64,000 nt of DNA. Origin: a bacterium. GTDB taxonomy: Bacteria; Vulcanimicrobiota; Vulcanimicrobiia; Vulcanimicrobiales; SCRA01. Positions 1 to 8,885 of the stretch are shown one piece after another. A program made the translations under genes and the position numbers. The notes under the pieces were generated by a model. It did no database searches, was not told the origin of the DNA, and saw only the letters and a list, made by a program, of their open reading frames with translations. The stretch covers positions 47,406 to 111,405 of the forward strand of contig SCRA01000043.1 of the NCBI GenBank assembly GCA_004297985.1. The letters are read 5' to 3'. How positions within the stretch are numbered: the first letter of the stretch is position 1; each line of letters starts with the position of its first letter.

Positions 1-602
1 CGCTCACGCCGGATCTCATTCGAACCACATCGGAGATCTTCGCTAGCTTCGCACTTGGCGCGGCAATCGGGCTCCCGCTGGGCGTCGTCCTCTGGCGCGT
101 ACCCCTCTTGGCAATCGTGATCGAGCCGTATCTCTTGGCCTACTACGTCGTTCCGGTATTCGCTCTCTATCCGCTGCTCATCAAGATGCTTGGCGCAGGA
201 GCGGCGCCGATCACCGCAATCGGCGCTATCGCCGCTGTGGGCGCGATCGCATCGAACACGTTGGTCGGGCTGCGAGGCATCCCGCGCGTTCAGCTCGCCG
301 TTGCCCGCTCCTACCGGTTGACCGGCAGCCAAACCGCCCTGCACGTGGTGATCCCATCGGCAACGCCGCAGATCTTCGTGGGATTGAAACTCGGGTTCAT
401 CTACTCTCTGATCGGCGTACTGGCTTCGGAGTTCATCCTCGCCACGGTCGGCCTCGGATATCAGATTTCCTATCATTATGATAACTTCGAGTCGACCAAG
501 ATGTTCGCCGTCATGGTGCTCGTCATCGCTATCAGCGTTAGCGTCAATTGGCTCTTGACGCTCGCCGAGCGCCGCCTTGGACGCTATCGGGGGACGCTGT
601 GA
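1..602 (+). CDS. ABC transporter permease, NitT/TauT/SsuC type (5' end missing)
   Basis: Inner-membrane permease of a nitrate/sulfonate/taurine-type ABC importer. The frame is open from base 3 to the TGA at 600-602, so the true start lies before the window and the protein is N-terminally truncated here. The visible 199 residues are hydrophobic with several membrane spans. They contain the EAA-loop region (GIPRVQLAVARSYRLTGSQ, then HVVIPSATPQIFVGLKLG), typical of SsuC/TauC. The stop overlaps the GTG of the next permease in a GTGA, so the two are translationally coupled and probably form a heterodimer. The ATPase partner is not in view and is expected upstream. The substrate cannot be read from the sequence. 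Confidence 0.9.
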   Translation, partial: LTPDLIRTTSEIFASFALGAAIGLPLGVVLWRVPLLAIVIEPYLLAYYVVPVFALYPLLIKMLGAGAAPITAIGAIAAVGAIASNTLVGLRGIPRVQLAVARSYRLTGSQTALHVVIPSATPQIFVGLKLGFIYSLIGVLASEFILATVGLGYQISYHYDNFESTKMFAVMVLVIAISVSVNWLLTLAERRLGRYRGTL

Positions 603-1384
603 GCCACGCGCCCAGCACGGTGACTATCGTGACCGCGCGAGTCGCTTTCGTCGCACTTCTCCTGGCACTGTGGATTATCGGCTCGTCGGCTTACGGAAGC
701 GCCGTACTCCCCTCGCCCCTCGAGGTCGTCGCGACGATCCTGCAGGGCTTCCGCGAAGGCTGGCTCATCCACGCCACGCTCGTGACGCTCTCAGAGGTGC
801 TGCCCGCGTTCGCCATTGCGGCGATCGTCGGCGCGGGTCTCGGCATTGCTCTAGGCCTCGCGCGTTTCTGGGGAGATGTGCTCGAACCGATGGTTCTCGG
901 CGTCTACTCGATTCCGAAGATCACACTCTACCCGATCTTTCTCGTACTCTTCAAGCTTGGGCTAGCCTCGAAGGTGGCCTTCGGCTTCTTTCACGGAGTC
1001 TTTCCCATCGAGATTCTCACGCAGGGGGCAACCTCGACAATCTCCCCGACCTACCTCAAGGTTGCCCGTACGCTCAACCTAACGCCGTGGCAAACGGCCG
1101 CCCATGTCGTCATTCCAGCGATTGTTCCCGCGATGGCCGTGGGGCTGCGCCTCGCGTTCAGCCTGACCTTCATCGGGGTCATTCTCGCCGAGATGTCCGC
1201 ATCGCGAGCCGGGCTGGGCTTCCTGCTCAACGCGGCCGACTCCACCTTCGACTCGCGGCGCACCCTCGCCGTGATCGTCATTCTGGCAATCATCGGTATC
1301 GGCACCAACCTCGTCTTCTATGCTCTCGAACGCCGCGTCAGCCCGGCACGTCCGGAGGCTCGTCAAGCGACGCTCGCGATGTAG
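599..1384 (+). CDS. ABC transporter permease, NitT/TauT/SsuC type
   Basis: Second permease (261 aa) of the same importer. I place the start at GTG 599 because it overlaps the previous stop (GTGA) and gives a short N-terminus before the first membrane span; the frame also opens earlier inside the upstream gene, which is less likely. The EAA-type loop is visible as YLKVARTLNLTPWQTAAHVV followed by IPAIVPAMAVGLR. The BPD_transp_1 family is clear. It is followed 26 bases later by a binding-protein gene, so the order is permease, permease, binding protein. A homologous pair of permeases rather than one homodimeric SsuC is slightly unusual for this family. Confidence 0.92.
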   Translation: MSHAPSTVTIVTARVAFVALLLALWIIGSSAYGSAVLPSPLEVVATILQGFREGWLIHATLVTLSEVLPAFAIAAIVGAGLGIALGLARFWGDVLEPMVLGVYSIPKITLYPIFLVLFKLGLASKVAFGFFHGVFPIEILTQGATSTISPTYLKVARTLNLTPWQTAAHVVIPAIVPAMAVGLRLAFSLTFIGVILAEMSASRAGLGFLLNAADSTFDSRRTLAVIVILAIIGIGTNLVFYALERRVSPARPEARQATLAM

Positions 1385-1410
1385 CCATCGCCATAAAGGA
1401 GGTCCCACTC

Positions 1411-2427
1411 GTGACTACCAACAGCATGAACCGTCGTACCTTCGTCGGCTCCGCCGTTGCCCTGGCGGCACTGGGCATTCCGCGCGTATCCGCGGCGGCA
1501 GCGCTCGAAGCGTTCAACATCACCATCACTCACTATCCAGGCCAGGATTACGCGCTGCCGGTCGTCGTCGCGCAGGAGCTGGGTTACATGGCGCAGGCGG
1601 GGATCGACGTAAAGTCGATCGTTGGCTCGAGCGGCGGCGGAACCACGGTTCGGAATATCTCCCAAGGCGGGCTCAGGGTGGGCGAAGCCGCAACCTCCGC
1701 CGTGATCAAGGCGATTCTCTCCGGCATCGACCTGAAGATCGTCGCCGCGGGCGTCCAGTCTCCCGGCACGATTTGCTGGGTGTCCAAGAAAGACTCCCCG
1801 ATCAAGACCATCCACGACCTCGCCGGCAAGCGCATCGGTTTCTCCGCGCCCGGCTCGGTCAGCGAATCCCTGCTGCACATGTCCCTTAGCGCCGCCAGCG
1901 TCGACACCTCGAAGATCACCTTCAAGGCAGCCGGTGGCCTAGGCGAGAACCTCACGCTGCTCGATACGAACGGCCTCGACTGCGCGTTCACCGTCGATCC
2001 ACTCCTCACGCGCAATCAAAGTAAGCTTCACGTGGTGTTCTTCGCGAAGGAGTACGTCCCACGCTACTTGCAGACCGTATGGGTCGCCGGGCCTAGCGTC
2101 CTTCAGGAGCAGAAAGACAAGATTGCAGCTTTTATAGCCGCGAGAGGACGCGGCCTCGATGCAATCATCAAAGACCCCCACACAGCCGCTAACATCTTCG
2201 CGAAGGTAACGAACGCCGACCCCGGGATCACCTACACGACGCTCGAGCACGAGAAGCCGGAAGATTACTTCAGCCATGGGCGGCTCGACCCTAAGGCCTT
2301 GCAGTTGGTCGTCGACGGCATGCGCATCGGTAAGCTGATCGGCCCCGAGAAAGTTCCGGTCGGCAGCATGATCGACGATACGTTGCTCGTCGCTTCCGAG
2401 CGTGCAGCAATGCCGGCCCAGATGTAA
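1411..2427 (+). CDS. ABC transporter substrate-binding protein, SsuA/NMT1-like, Tat-exported
   Basis: Periplasmic binding protein (338 aa) for the permease pair just upstream. The start is GTG 1411, eight bases after a strong AAAGGAGG at 1395-1402; ATG 1426 is an alternative. The N-terminus has a twin-arginine motif (NRRTFVG) and a hydrophobic stretch ending near ALGIPRVSAAAA, so export in folded form by Tat is likely. The mature part starts with an ALPVVVAQELGYMAQAGID segment typical of NMT1/THI5-like and SsuA proteins. The ligand is probably a small organic acid, sulfonate or pyrimidine-like compound, but the sequence does not decide. A long in-frame extension upstream of 1411 overlaps the permease and is not coding. 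Confidence 0.9.
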   Translation: MTTNSMNRRTFVGSAVALAALGIPRVSAAAALEAFNITITHYPGQDYALPVVVAQELGYMAQAGIDVKSIVGSSGGGTTVRNISQGGLRVGEAATSAVIKAILSGIDLKIVAAGVQSPGTICWVSKKDSPIKTIHDLAGKRIGFSAPGSVSESLLHMSLSAASVDTSKITFKAAGGLGENLTLLDTNGLDCAFTVDPLLTRNQSKLHVVFFAKEYVPRYLQTVWVAGPSVLQEQKDKIAAFIAARGRGLDAIIKDPHTAANIFAKVTNADPGITYTTLEHEKPEDYFSHGRLDPKALQLVVDGMRIGKLIGPEKVPVGSMIDDTLLVASERAAMPAQM

Positions 2428-2438
2428 GCCGGGAAGGG

Positions 2439-3332
2439 ATGATAACCGTGCTCAACGATGCTCCGCGACGCTTGCGCGAACTTCTCGCCGGGGACCAGGT
2501 CGTCTGGGGGCCCGGCGTCTTCGACGGGATATCGGCACGCGTCGCGGCCGCCGTCGGCTTCCCGATACTCTACATGACCGGTGCCGGGACCTCCGCCAGC
2601 CGCATCGGCATGCCGGATCTCGGCCTCACGACGATGACCGAGATGGTGGAGAACGCCCGCGTGATCGCTCGCGTTGCCAATGTTCCAGTGATCGCCGACG
2701 CCGATACGGGTTACGGCGATACGCTCAACGTCGTGCGCACGGTCTACGAGTACGAACGTGCCGGCATCGCCGGGATACATATTGAAGATCAGGTCTTCCC
2801 AAAGCGATGCGGCCATCTGCAAGGCAAGGTCGTCGTTCCTGCGGACGAGTACCTGCGGCGTATCCGCGCTGCCGCCGGAGAGCGAACAAACCCTGACTTC
2901 CTTATCATCGCGCGCACCGACGCTCGGCAACCCCATGGTTTCGACGAGGCGATGGATCGCATCAAGGGCGCCTTCGATGCCGGCGCCGACGTTGGCTTCC
3001 TGGAGGGGCCCGAGTCGATGGCGGAGATCGAGCATACGGTCGCGGAGGCGCCCGGACCGATGCTGCTCAACCTTGCGGCTCATGGAACAACGCCGAATCT
3101 CCGTATTACAGAAGTGCAGCGCCTTGGATTCAAGCTTGCAATCTTTCCCTCCGCCTGCATGATACCGGCCGCCCTCGCTATCCGCCGCGCACTTGAAGCA
3201 CTCAAGCATGACGGCACCGATGCCGAAGTGACCGAAGGCCACAGCCCACGCGATTTCTTTTCAATTGTCGGCCTAGAGGAGCAATTGGAGATAGACGCCG
3301 GCTACGGTGGAGGCACCCTATCGCCTGTCTGA
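2439..3332 (+). CDS. isocitrate lyase/PEP mutase superfamily enzyme
   Basis: TIM-barrel enzyme of the ICL/PEPM superfamily (297 aa), which cleaves or forms C-C or C-P bonds in 2-oxo or malate-type acids (methylisocitrate lyase, dimethylmalate lyase, oxaloacetate decarboxylase). Visible family motifs are MTGAGTSAS near residue 47, DADTGYGD near 87 (Mg-binding) and the catalytic loop EDQVFPKRCGH near 112 with its cysteine. ATG 2439 sits right on a GGGAAGGG stretch, so GTG 2448 may be the real start. It lies 11 bases after the ABC binding protein and probably shares its transcript. The 3' end overlaps the convergent paralogue by 15 bases. The exact substrate is not predictable. Confidence 0.9.
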   Translation: MITVLNDAPRRLRELLAGDQVVWGPGVFDGISARVAAAVGFPILYMTGAGTSASRIGMPDLGLTTMTEMVENARVIARVANVPVIADADTGYGDTLNVVRTVYEYERAGIAGIHIEDQVFPKRCGHLQGKVVVPADEYLRRIRAAAGERTNPDFLIIARTDARQPHGFDEAMDRIKGAFDAGADVGFLEGPESMAEIEHTVAEAPGPMLLNLAAHGTTPNLRITEVQRLGFKLAIFPSACMIPAALAIRRALEALKHDGTDAEVTEGHSPRDFFSIVGLEEQLEIDAGYGGGTLSPV

Positions 3333-4259
3333 ATCTGCGAGGTGATGGGACGCGGCTCTCTTCACGACGTCTTGCTCGAACGCATTCGCCTCGGGGAGCC
3401 TCACCAACGCCTGACGATCCTTCCACGACAGGATGCTATCGAGCATGCCGGCCGATGTACCCGTGTCTCTCAGCGTCGCCAAGGCATCTCGCACGGCGTA
3501 GGCCGCGACGCGCAAGGCGAAGTTCGCATACAACACGATCCGATACCCCAATCGTTCGAGCTCCGCCGCGGAAACCAGGGGCGTCTTTCCACCTTCGACC
3601 ATGTTGGCGATCAGCGGAATATCCGGAAGTGCCTCCGGAATCCGGCGCACTTCCTCGATGCTCTGCGGTGCCTCTACGAACAGCGCATCAACGCCCGTGC
3701 GCGCGTACAGCCGTGCGCGTTCGATAGCGGCATCGAGCCCTTCCACGGCACGCGCATCGCAGCGCGCGATGATGACAAAGTTCGGGTCTGTTCGAGCCGC
3801 TAGAGCAGCCTCCAGCCTCAGGATCATCTCCGCCGGTTCGACGAGCACCTTGCCTTCGAAGTGTCCACACTTCTTCGGAAAGGCTTGATCCTCAATATGC
3901 AAGCCTTCAATGCCCGCTCGCTCATACTCACGCACGGTCCTCGCAACGTTCGCAACGCCGCCGAATCCCGTATCGGCGTCGGCCAACACCGGCACGCTTA
4001 CGGCATGAGCGATGCGAGATGCCTGCGCTACCATCTCTGACATCGTGACCAAACCGATATCCGGTTCACCGAGCAGCGTATTTGCAACGCCGGCACCGGT
4101 CATGTACACCAGAGGGAATCCCGCCTCTTCAATCAAGCGCGCGACCCAAGCATCCGTCGCGCCTGGCGCAATGGCGATTCTCTTACCCGTCAGGAGTTCT
4201 TTCAGTCGAGCCACAACACGTACCCCCGCGGCACTCCAGCGCGTCATATCCGAACGCAT
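3318..4259 (-). CDS. isocitrate lyase/PEP mutase superfamily enzyme (second copy)
   Basis: Paralogue of the convergent gene at 2439-3332, with the same motif set: MTGAGVANT, DADTGFGG and EDQAFPKKCGHFEGK carrying the catalytic Cys and Lys residues. It is 313 aa from ATG 4259, but the first ~15 residues have no match in the paralogue and no good ribosome site; GTG 4214 behind a G-rich stretch would give a more typical N-terminus. It lies 37 bases downstream of the LivF ATPase on the same strand and may be the last gene of the Liv operon (8817-4297). The likely role is a lyase on a malate- or methylisocitrate-like intermediate. Confidence 0.88.
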   Translation of the reverse strand: MRSDMTRWSAAGVRVVARLKELLTGKRIAIAPGATDAWVARLIEEAGFPLVYMTGAGVANTLLGEPDIGLVTMSEMVAQASRIAHAVSVPVLADADTGFGGVANVARTVREYERAGIEGLHIEDQAFPKKCGHFEGKVLVEPAEMILRLEAALAARTDPNFVIIARCDARAVEGLDAAIERARLYARTGVDALFVEAPQSIEEVRRIPEALPDIPLIANMVEGGKTPLVSAAELERLGYRIVLYANFALRVAAYAVRDALATLRDTGTSAGMLDSILSWKDRQALVRLPEANAFEQDVVKRAASHHLADSDRR

Positions 4260-4296
4260 GCGCTACATACGGTGAAACGGGATGTGCGGCCTGCGG

Positions 4297-5010
4297 CTAG
4301 ATCGTGAGGAATCGCTCCGTCAGCGTGGGATCGCCTAGAAAGGCGTCGCGCGTTCCACTGAAGGCGATGCGCCCCTGATCGATGACCGCCACGTGATCGG
4401 CAAGGTCGAGGGCGAAAGCGGCGTTCTGCTCGATCAAGAGCACGGTGGTCCCGAACTCCGCGCGCAGCAAGCGGACCGCCTCGCCGACCTGCTCGACGAT
4501 CACGGGAGCAAGCCCCTCCGTCGGCTCGTCGAGGATCAGCAGGCGCGGGCGGGCGACGAGGGCGCGCGCAACGGCGACGAGCTGCTGCTCCCCGCCGCTG
4601 AGCTCGCGTCCGCCGCGGGCCATGAGCGGCTCGAGCATCGGAAAGAGCGAGGTGACGCGCTCCAGCGGGAGCGCCCCGCCATCCGCGGCAGCATGGCGGC
4701 CCAACAGAAGGTTTTCACGCACGGTAAGGCCGGCGTAGATACGGCGGTCCTCGGGAACGAGCTGGATCCCGCGGCGTGCGCGTAGCGGGGTGGGGATGCG
4801 GGCGAGCTCGACGCCGTCGAAGCGCACCGATCCGGTGGAGCGCACACCGGCCCCGAGGATGGTGCGCGCGGTGGTGGTCTTCCCCGCGCCGTTGCGCCCG
4901 ACCAGCGCCAGGAGCGAGCCCGCATGAACGTGCAGCGCGAGGTCGAAGAGCACGTGCGCCGAGCCGTAGTACGCGTGGACGTCAGAGAGGGCGAGGAGCG
5001 GCTCAGCCAT
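4297..5010 (-). CDS. livF: branched-chain-type ABC transporter ATPase LivF
   Basis: Second ATPase (237 aa) of a HAAT-family importer. It carries Walker A GRNGAGKTTT, the signature LSGGEQQ, Walker B RLLILDEPTEG and the H-loop replaced by EQN as usual in LivF. I chose ATG 5010 (MAEPLLALSD) over the longer frame start at 5040 because it overlaps the LivG stop by eight bases and matches family length. It is the last transporter gene of the operon livK-livH-livM-livG-livF. Such systems carry branched-chain amino acids, amides, urea or aromatic acids; the neighbouring catabolic genes suggest an organic acid or cyclic amide here. Confidence 0.93.
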   Translation of the reverse strand: MAEPLLALSDVHAYYGSAHVLFDLALHVHAGSLLALVGRNGAGKTTTARTILGAGVRSTGSVRFDGVELARIPTPLRARRGIQLVPEDRRIYAGLTVRENLLLGRHAAADGGALPLERVTSLFPMLEPLMARGGRELSGGEQQLVAVARALVARPRLLILDEPTEGLAPVIVEQVGEAVRLLRAEFGTTVLLIEQNAAFALDLADHVAVIDQGRIAFSGTRDAFLGDPTLTERFLTI

Positions 5011-5770
5011 GGCCAAGATAGATCTCCCGTACATCGGCACGGTTGCGGATCTCCGCTGGCGCGCCGGTGCAGAGCACGCGGCCGCGATGCATCACGGTGA
5101 GCCGTTGGGCAAGACGGAAGACGACCGACATGTCGTGCTCGGTAAGGAGGATGGTCAGACCTCGGCGGCGCCAGAGGCTCTCCACCAGCGCGACGGTGGC
5201 CGACGTCTCCTTGGGCGACATGCCGGCCGTCGGCTCGTCGAGCAACAGCAGGCGCGCGTCGAGCTGTAACGCCATCGCGATCTCGAGTCGCTTGCGGTCA
5301 CCTTGCGAAAGGGAGTCCCCTCGGCGCTCGGCCAAGGCGCCCAAGCCCACGTCATCGAGCGCAACTCCCGCACGCGCGTGCGTGGCGCCGTCCACCGCGC
5401 GCCACCAGAGTTGCGCCTTTCCTTCGCGACAGAGCCAAGCCGCCAAGACATTCTCGCGCACCGTCAGCGTGGGAAAGATGCGGCTCACCTGAAAGGCGCG
5501 CGCGACGCCGTAGCGGACGCGGCGGTGGGGCGCCCAGCGCGTGACGTCCACGCCGTCAAGCACGACGCTGCCCGAGGCGGGCGCCACCTCTCCAGCGATA
5601 GCCGCGAAGAGCGTGGACTTGCCGGCGCCGTTCGGCCCGATCACGGCGCGGAGCTCTCCGGCGGCGACTTCGACCGAGATACCGTCGACGGCGCGATTGG
5701 CGCCGTAGGACACCACCAAGTCGCGCACGCATAACGCACCCGCCGTGCTCGCCTCGCTCGCGGCACTCAT
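5003..5770 (-). CDS. livG: branched-chain-type ABC transporter ATPase LivG
   Basis: First ATPase (255 aa) of the importer, with Walker A GPNGAGKS near residue 42, the LivG-style signature LSQGDRKRLEIAMAL and Walker B RLLLLDEPTAGMSP, then the H-loop TEHDM. The start at 5770 overlaps the LivM stop in an ATGA, so translation is coupled. It works with LivF as the nucleotide-binding heterodimer on the cytoplasmic face of LivH-LivM. Confidence 0.94.
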   Translation of the reverse strand: MSAASEASTAGALCVRDLVVSYGANRAVDGISVEVAAGELRAVIGPNGAGKSTLFAAIAGEVAPASGSVVLDGVDVTRWAPHRRVRYGVARAFQVSRIFPTLTVRENVLAAWLCREGKAQLWWRAVDGATHARAGVALDDVGLGALAERRGDSLSQGDRKRLEIAMALQLDARLLLLDEPTAGMSPKETSATVALVESLWRRRGLTILLTEHDMSVVFRLAQRLTVMHRGRVLCTGAPAEIRNRADVREIYLGHG

Positions 5771-6693
5771 CGCGAGAGCCGCTCCCGGAGGCTCCGCGCC
5801 ATGCTGAGCAAGCCCTCAGGCATGACGACTACGAAGAAGAGAAAGACCATGCCGACGTAGAGAATCCAGGCCGGCGTCACCTCGGCGAAAGCGTGCGTGA
5901 CCCACGTGTAGATGAGCGCGCCGACGACTGGGCCCCAGAATGTCGACATCCCGCCGATGAGCGCCATGATGATGGGATCTCCGGAACGCACCCAGGCGAA
6001 GGCATCCGGCGTGACGATTTGGTTCGCATACGCGAAGAGCGCCCCGGCCAAACCGCCGAAGGCGCCCGCGACGACGAAGGCGCCGAGGCGCTGCGCTCGG
6101 ATATCGACGCCCAAGAAGCGCGTGCGTAACGGATCGTCGCGCATCGCCCGCAGAAGGTAACCAAACGGCGAGAGATGGACGGTGCGCAAGGCGAGGATCC
6201 CCAGCCCCACGCAGGCGGCGCAGAGATACCAGAACGCCGCTGGGCTTCCCAGCGCGATGCCGAAGAGTTTCCCCCGGTCGATGCCGGCCAAACCGTTCTC
6301 GCCGCCCAGCACGGGCACGTGGAGGGTAGCGGTATAGAGTACTTGGCCTACCGCCAGCGTCACCATTGCGAAGGCGATACCGTACGTGCGTAGGGCGATC
6401 GCTCCGACGGCCAAGGCTGCAACCGCGGCGAGCACCATCGCCAACGGAAGCAGGACGATCGGCGGGAGCGCGGCGGAGGCAAGGCCGACGGCGTAGGCGC
6501 CGATGCCGAAGAACGCAGCCTGGCCGAACGACGGGATGCCGGCGTGGCCGATGAGGAGATTGACGCTGAGCGCATAGAGCATCTGGATCAGCACCGTCTC
6601 CCAGAAGAACAATTGCGCTCCGTTGGCCCAGTGCGGGAGCGTTAGCGCAAGGAGCACGGCGGCTGCAACGATAGCGCCGAGCGGCATTCTCAT
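5767..6693 (-). CDS. livM: branched-chain-type ABC transporter permease LivM
   Basis: Inner-membrane permease (308 aa, about ten spans). The start is ATG 6693 (MRMPLGAIV), which overlaps the LivH stop in an ATGA; the longer frame reaching 7104 runs inside livH and is spurious. The LivM hallmark GxxxFGQAAFFGIGAY is visible near residue 50 (GHAGIPSFGQAAFFGIGAYA). It forms the transport channel with LivH. Confidence 0.93.
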   Translation of the reverse strand: MRMPLGAIVAAAVLLALTLPHWANGAQLFFWETVLIQMLYALSVNLLIGHAGIPSFGQAAFFGIGAYAVGLASAALPPIVLLPLAMVLAAVAALAVGAIALRTYGIAFAMVTLAVGQVLYTATLHVPVLGGENGLAGIDRGKLFGIALGSPAAFWYLCAACVGLGILALRTVHLSPFGYLLRAMRDDPLRTRFLGVDIRAQRLGAFVVAGAFGGLAGALFAYANQIVTPDAFAWVRSGDPIIMALIGGMSTFWGPVVGALIYTWVTHAFAEVTPAWILYVGMVFLFFVVVMPEGLLSMARSLRERLSR

Positions 6694-7583
6694 GCGGCCA
6701 ACTCTCCCGGAGAGCCCGCGCGGCCCATGATTCCTTGCGGCCGGAATATCAAGAAGAGGCCCATGCCGATGTAGAGGCTGAAGTCGGCCAGTTCGGGGCG
6801 CAGGGCCACCAGATACGCATTGAGCAGACCGAAGAAGATCGCGGCAAGCAGCGTACCGCGGACGCTCCCGAGCCCGCCGACGATGACGATCGCGAACGCT
6901 TGGATGATGAACGAGACGGCGAGTTCCGGCGTCAGCCCGATGAGCGGCGAGACCAGACCCCCTCCGAGACCCGCGAGAAAGATGCCGAGGGAGAACATCG
7001 CAAGGAAGATGCGCTCGACATCGATGCCCAGCAGAGCCGCCATCTGCCGGTCTGCCGCCGTTGCGCGCACCATGCGGCCGAACTCGGTCTTCTCCACCAG
7101 CCACTCGAGCCCGACGACGACGCCCGCACCCACGACGTAGAGAAAGACGTCATAGGAGGGAAGCGTCACTGGACCGAGGTGCATCTCGCCGAGAAACGCG
7201 GGCGACTGCGGCTGGGAGAGCGGAGCGATGCCCCAGACCAGGCGCCCGAGGCCCTCGAAGACGAGGAGCAGGGCGAAGGTAGCCAGCAGCGAGGATATCT
7301 CGGGAAGCGAGTAGAGGCGGCGGAAGACGCCACGCTCCGTGATGGCGCCCACGAGCGCCGTGAGCAGTCCCGCGGCCACGACGACGGCCACGAGCAGCGG
7401 TGCCGGCAACACGTGGCCGCGCGCCAACGTGTACGTGAAGTACGCGCCAAGCATGAAGAATCCGCCGTGCGAGAAGTTCAGCACCCGCATCACGCCGTAG
7501 ATGAGCGTGAGCCCGCTGGCGATCAGGAAGAGGAGTACGCCCTGCCCCAGACCGCCGACGAACGGCAACAAGACGTTGTGCAT
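6690..7583 (-). CDS. livH: branched-chain-type ABC transporter permease LivH
   Basis: Inner-membrane permease (297 aa). The start is ATG 7583 (MHNVLLPFVGG), where homologues begin; the frame continues to 7679 into the binding-protein gene and is not coding. Visible family features are SGLTLIYGVMRVLNFSHGGF near residue 20 and the C-terminal GLGSVRGTLLAAIFFGLLNA. It lies 22 bases after the LivK stop. Confidence 0.93.
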   Translation of the reverse strand: MHNVLLPFVGGLGQGVLLFLIASGLTLIYGVMRVLNFSHGGFFMLGAYFTYTLARGHVLPAPLLVAVVVAAGLLTALVGAITERGVFRRLYSLPEISSLLATFALLLVFEGLGRLVWGIAPLSQPQSPAFLGEMHLGPVTLPSYDVFLYVVGAGVVVGLEWLVEKTEFGRMVRATAADRQMAALLGIDVERIFLAMFSLGIFLAGLGGGLVSPLIGLTPELAVSFIIQAFAIVIVGGLGSVRGTLLAAIFFGLLNAYLVALRPELADFSLYIGMGLFLIFRPQGIMGRAGSPGELAA

Positions 7584-7605
7584 CGCGGCGGTCCGGCGCG
7601 CAGCG

Positions 7606-8817
7606 CTACTTCGCCACTTTGTCCGCGGGAATCGCGGCCCAATGCGGACAGGTGTACTGCTTGGGAGCGCTCGCATCACCCTTGCACTCGAAGACCGTCA
7701 CCGGTTGAGCCAGCTCATGGTCGGAGCGGTAGTGCAGGACCCCCTTGGGCGTGGAGATCGGCGCCTGCTCGAGTGCTGCGATGATCTGATCGACGCCGAC
7801 GCTCTTGGCGCGGTCGATGGCGGACCGCAGCGCGTAGATCGTGGCGTAGCCCTCGTACGACCACGAGTTCGGGGCATCGCGGTACGCCTTTTGGTAGGCT
7901 GCGACAAAACGACGGTTCATCGCCGTGGCGTATGCGCGGTGGTAGTAGTCGTAGACGAACCACGCGTCGGGGAAGTCGGCGCCGAGTTGCGCCGCAGTGG
8001 GCTCGGAGCCGCCGACGTTGATGGTGGCAGCGAACTTCCCGAACAGGTTCTCGGGCTTTCCTTGTTTCACCACGGCGGCGGTAGCCCCGCCGAACGTGGC
8101 GAGGTAGAGGCCGTGGCTCTTCGCGCTGTCGGCTGGCAGATCGGAGCTGAGCGCCGTGACGTACGAGCGCACATCCTGCGCGGCCAGCGGGACGAAGACC
8201 GCTTTGCCGGTCTGCACGCCGGGCGAGAGCCGGCGCAGCTTCTCCGAGAAGAACGTCCAATCGTCGTGGCCGGTCACGTAGTCGGGCGCGTAGGCGTCCC
8301 ACGTGCCGATCGCTGGAAAGTGCTCGTGCGCGAATTGCGCCGCCGCACTGGTGAGCATCGTGTCGCTCGGCGCGACACGAAAGAAGTGCTTGTCGAACTT
8401 GGTGGTGGTCAGCGCCGTGGCGATGCAGTTCGAGCCCATCACCAACATGTCGTTCTGCGCGGCGACCGGGAGGGCGGCAAGGCAGTCGGCGCTCGACGCG
8501 TAGCCCATCGTGATCGTTACGCCGGCGGACTGCAATTCACGCAGCGCCTGGACCGTTGCGGTGGGGTTCAACTGCTCGTCCTTGACGACGAGCTCGAGGC
8601 GGCGGCCGCCGACGCCGCCCGCGGCGTTGATCTCGTCGATAGCGAGCTGAGCGCCGTGCTGCGTGTCGGTGCCGACTTGCGCATAGGCGCCGGAGATCGT
8701 ATCGATGAGTCCGATCTTCAACGCGCCGGCCGTGCCTTGCGCACGAGAAGGCGACGGTGCGAGGGGAACTGCGAGCGCGAACAGGGCCGAGAGAACGAGC
8801 ATCCGCCGGACGATCAT
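7606..8817 (-). CDS. branched-chain-type ABC transporter substrate-binding protein (LivK-like)
   Basis: Exported binding protein (403 aa) of the peripla_BP_6 family. ATG 8817 follows a clear AAGGAG; the upstream in-frame extension to 8880 crosses the promoter region. Residues 1-28 form a Sec signal peptide (MIVRRMLVLSALFALAVPL, cleavage near SRAQG). The mature start KIGLIDTISGAYAQVGTDTQHGAQLA is typical of amide/organic-acid binding members. First gene of the livKHMGF operon and divergent from an IclR regulator. No glycine-box or leader peptide was seen. Confidence 0.93.
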   Translation of the reverse strand: MIVRRMLVLSALFALAVPLAPSPSRAQGTAGALKIGLIDTISGAYAQVGTDTQHGAQLAIDEINAAGGVGGRRLELVVKDEQLNPTATVQALRELQSAGVTITMGYASSADCLAALPVAAQNDMLVMGSNCIATALTTTKFDKHFFRVAPSDTMLTSAAAQFAHEHFPAIGTWDAYAPDYVTGHDDWTFFSEKLRRLSPGVQTGKAVFVPLAAQDVRSYVTALSSDLPADSAKSHGLYLATFGGATAAVVKQGKPENLFGKFAATINVGGSEPTAAQLGADFPDAWFVYDYYHRAYATAMNRRFVAAYQKAYRDAPNSWSYEGYATIYALRSAIDRAKSVGVDQIIAALEQAPISTPKGVLHYRSDHELAQPVTVFECKGDASAPKQYTCPHWAAIPADKVAK

Positions 8818-8885
8818 GCTTGACTCCTTCGTTCCACTGAACGGGACGATATTGACAGGACGTTCCGTTGTCAATACCATAGGTC
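8818..8885 (+). promoter_or_regulatory. divergent promoter/operator between livK and iclR
   Basis: This 68-base region holds an 8-bp perfect inverted repeat, TATTGACA at 8850-8857 and TGTCAATA at 8869-8876, with an 11-base spacer. Each arm contains TTGACA, a consensus -35, on its own strand. A -10-like TACCAT lies 17 bases beyond on the plus strand (8875-8880), and TATCGT 17 bases beyond on the minus strand (8851-8846). The dyad is therefore well placed as an IclR operator covering two face-to-face promoters. The promoter calls are by eye. Confidence 0.6.

Noticed and set aside
577..1410. N-terminal extension of the SsuA-like binding protein
   Set aside because: It overlaps the second permease gene and would bury the Tat signal; a strong ribosome site precedes GTG 1411.
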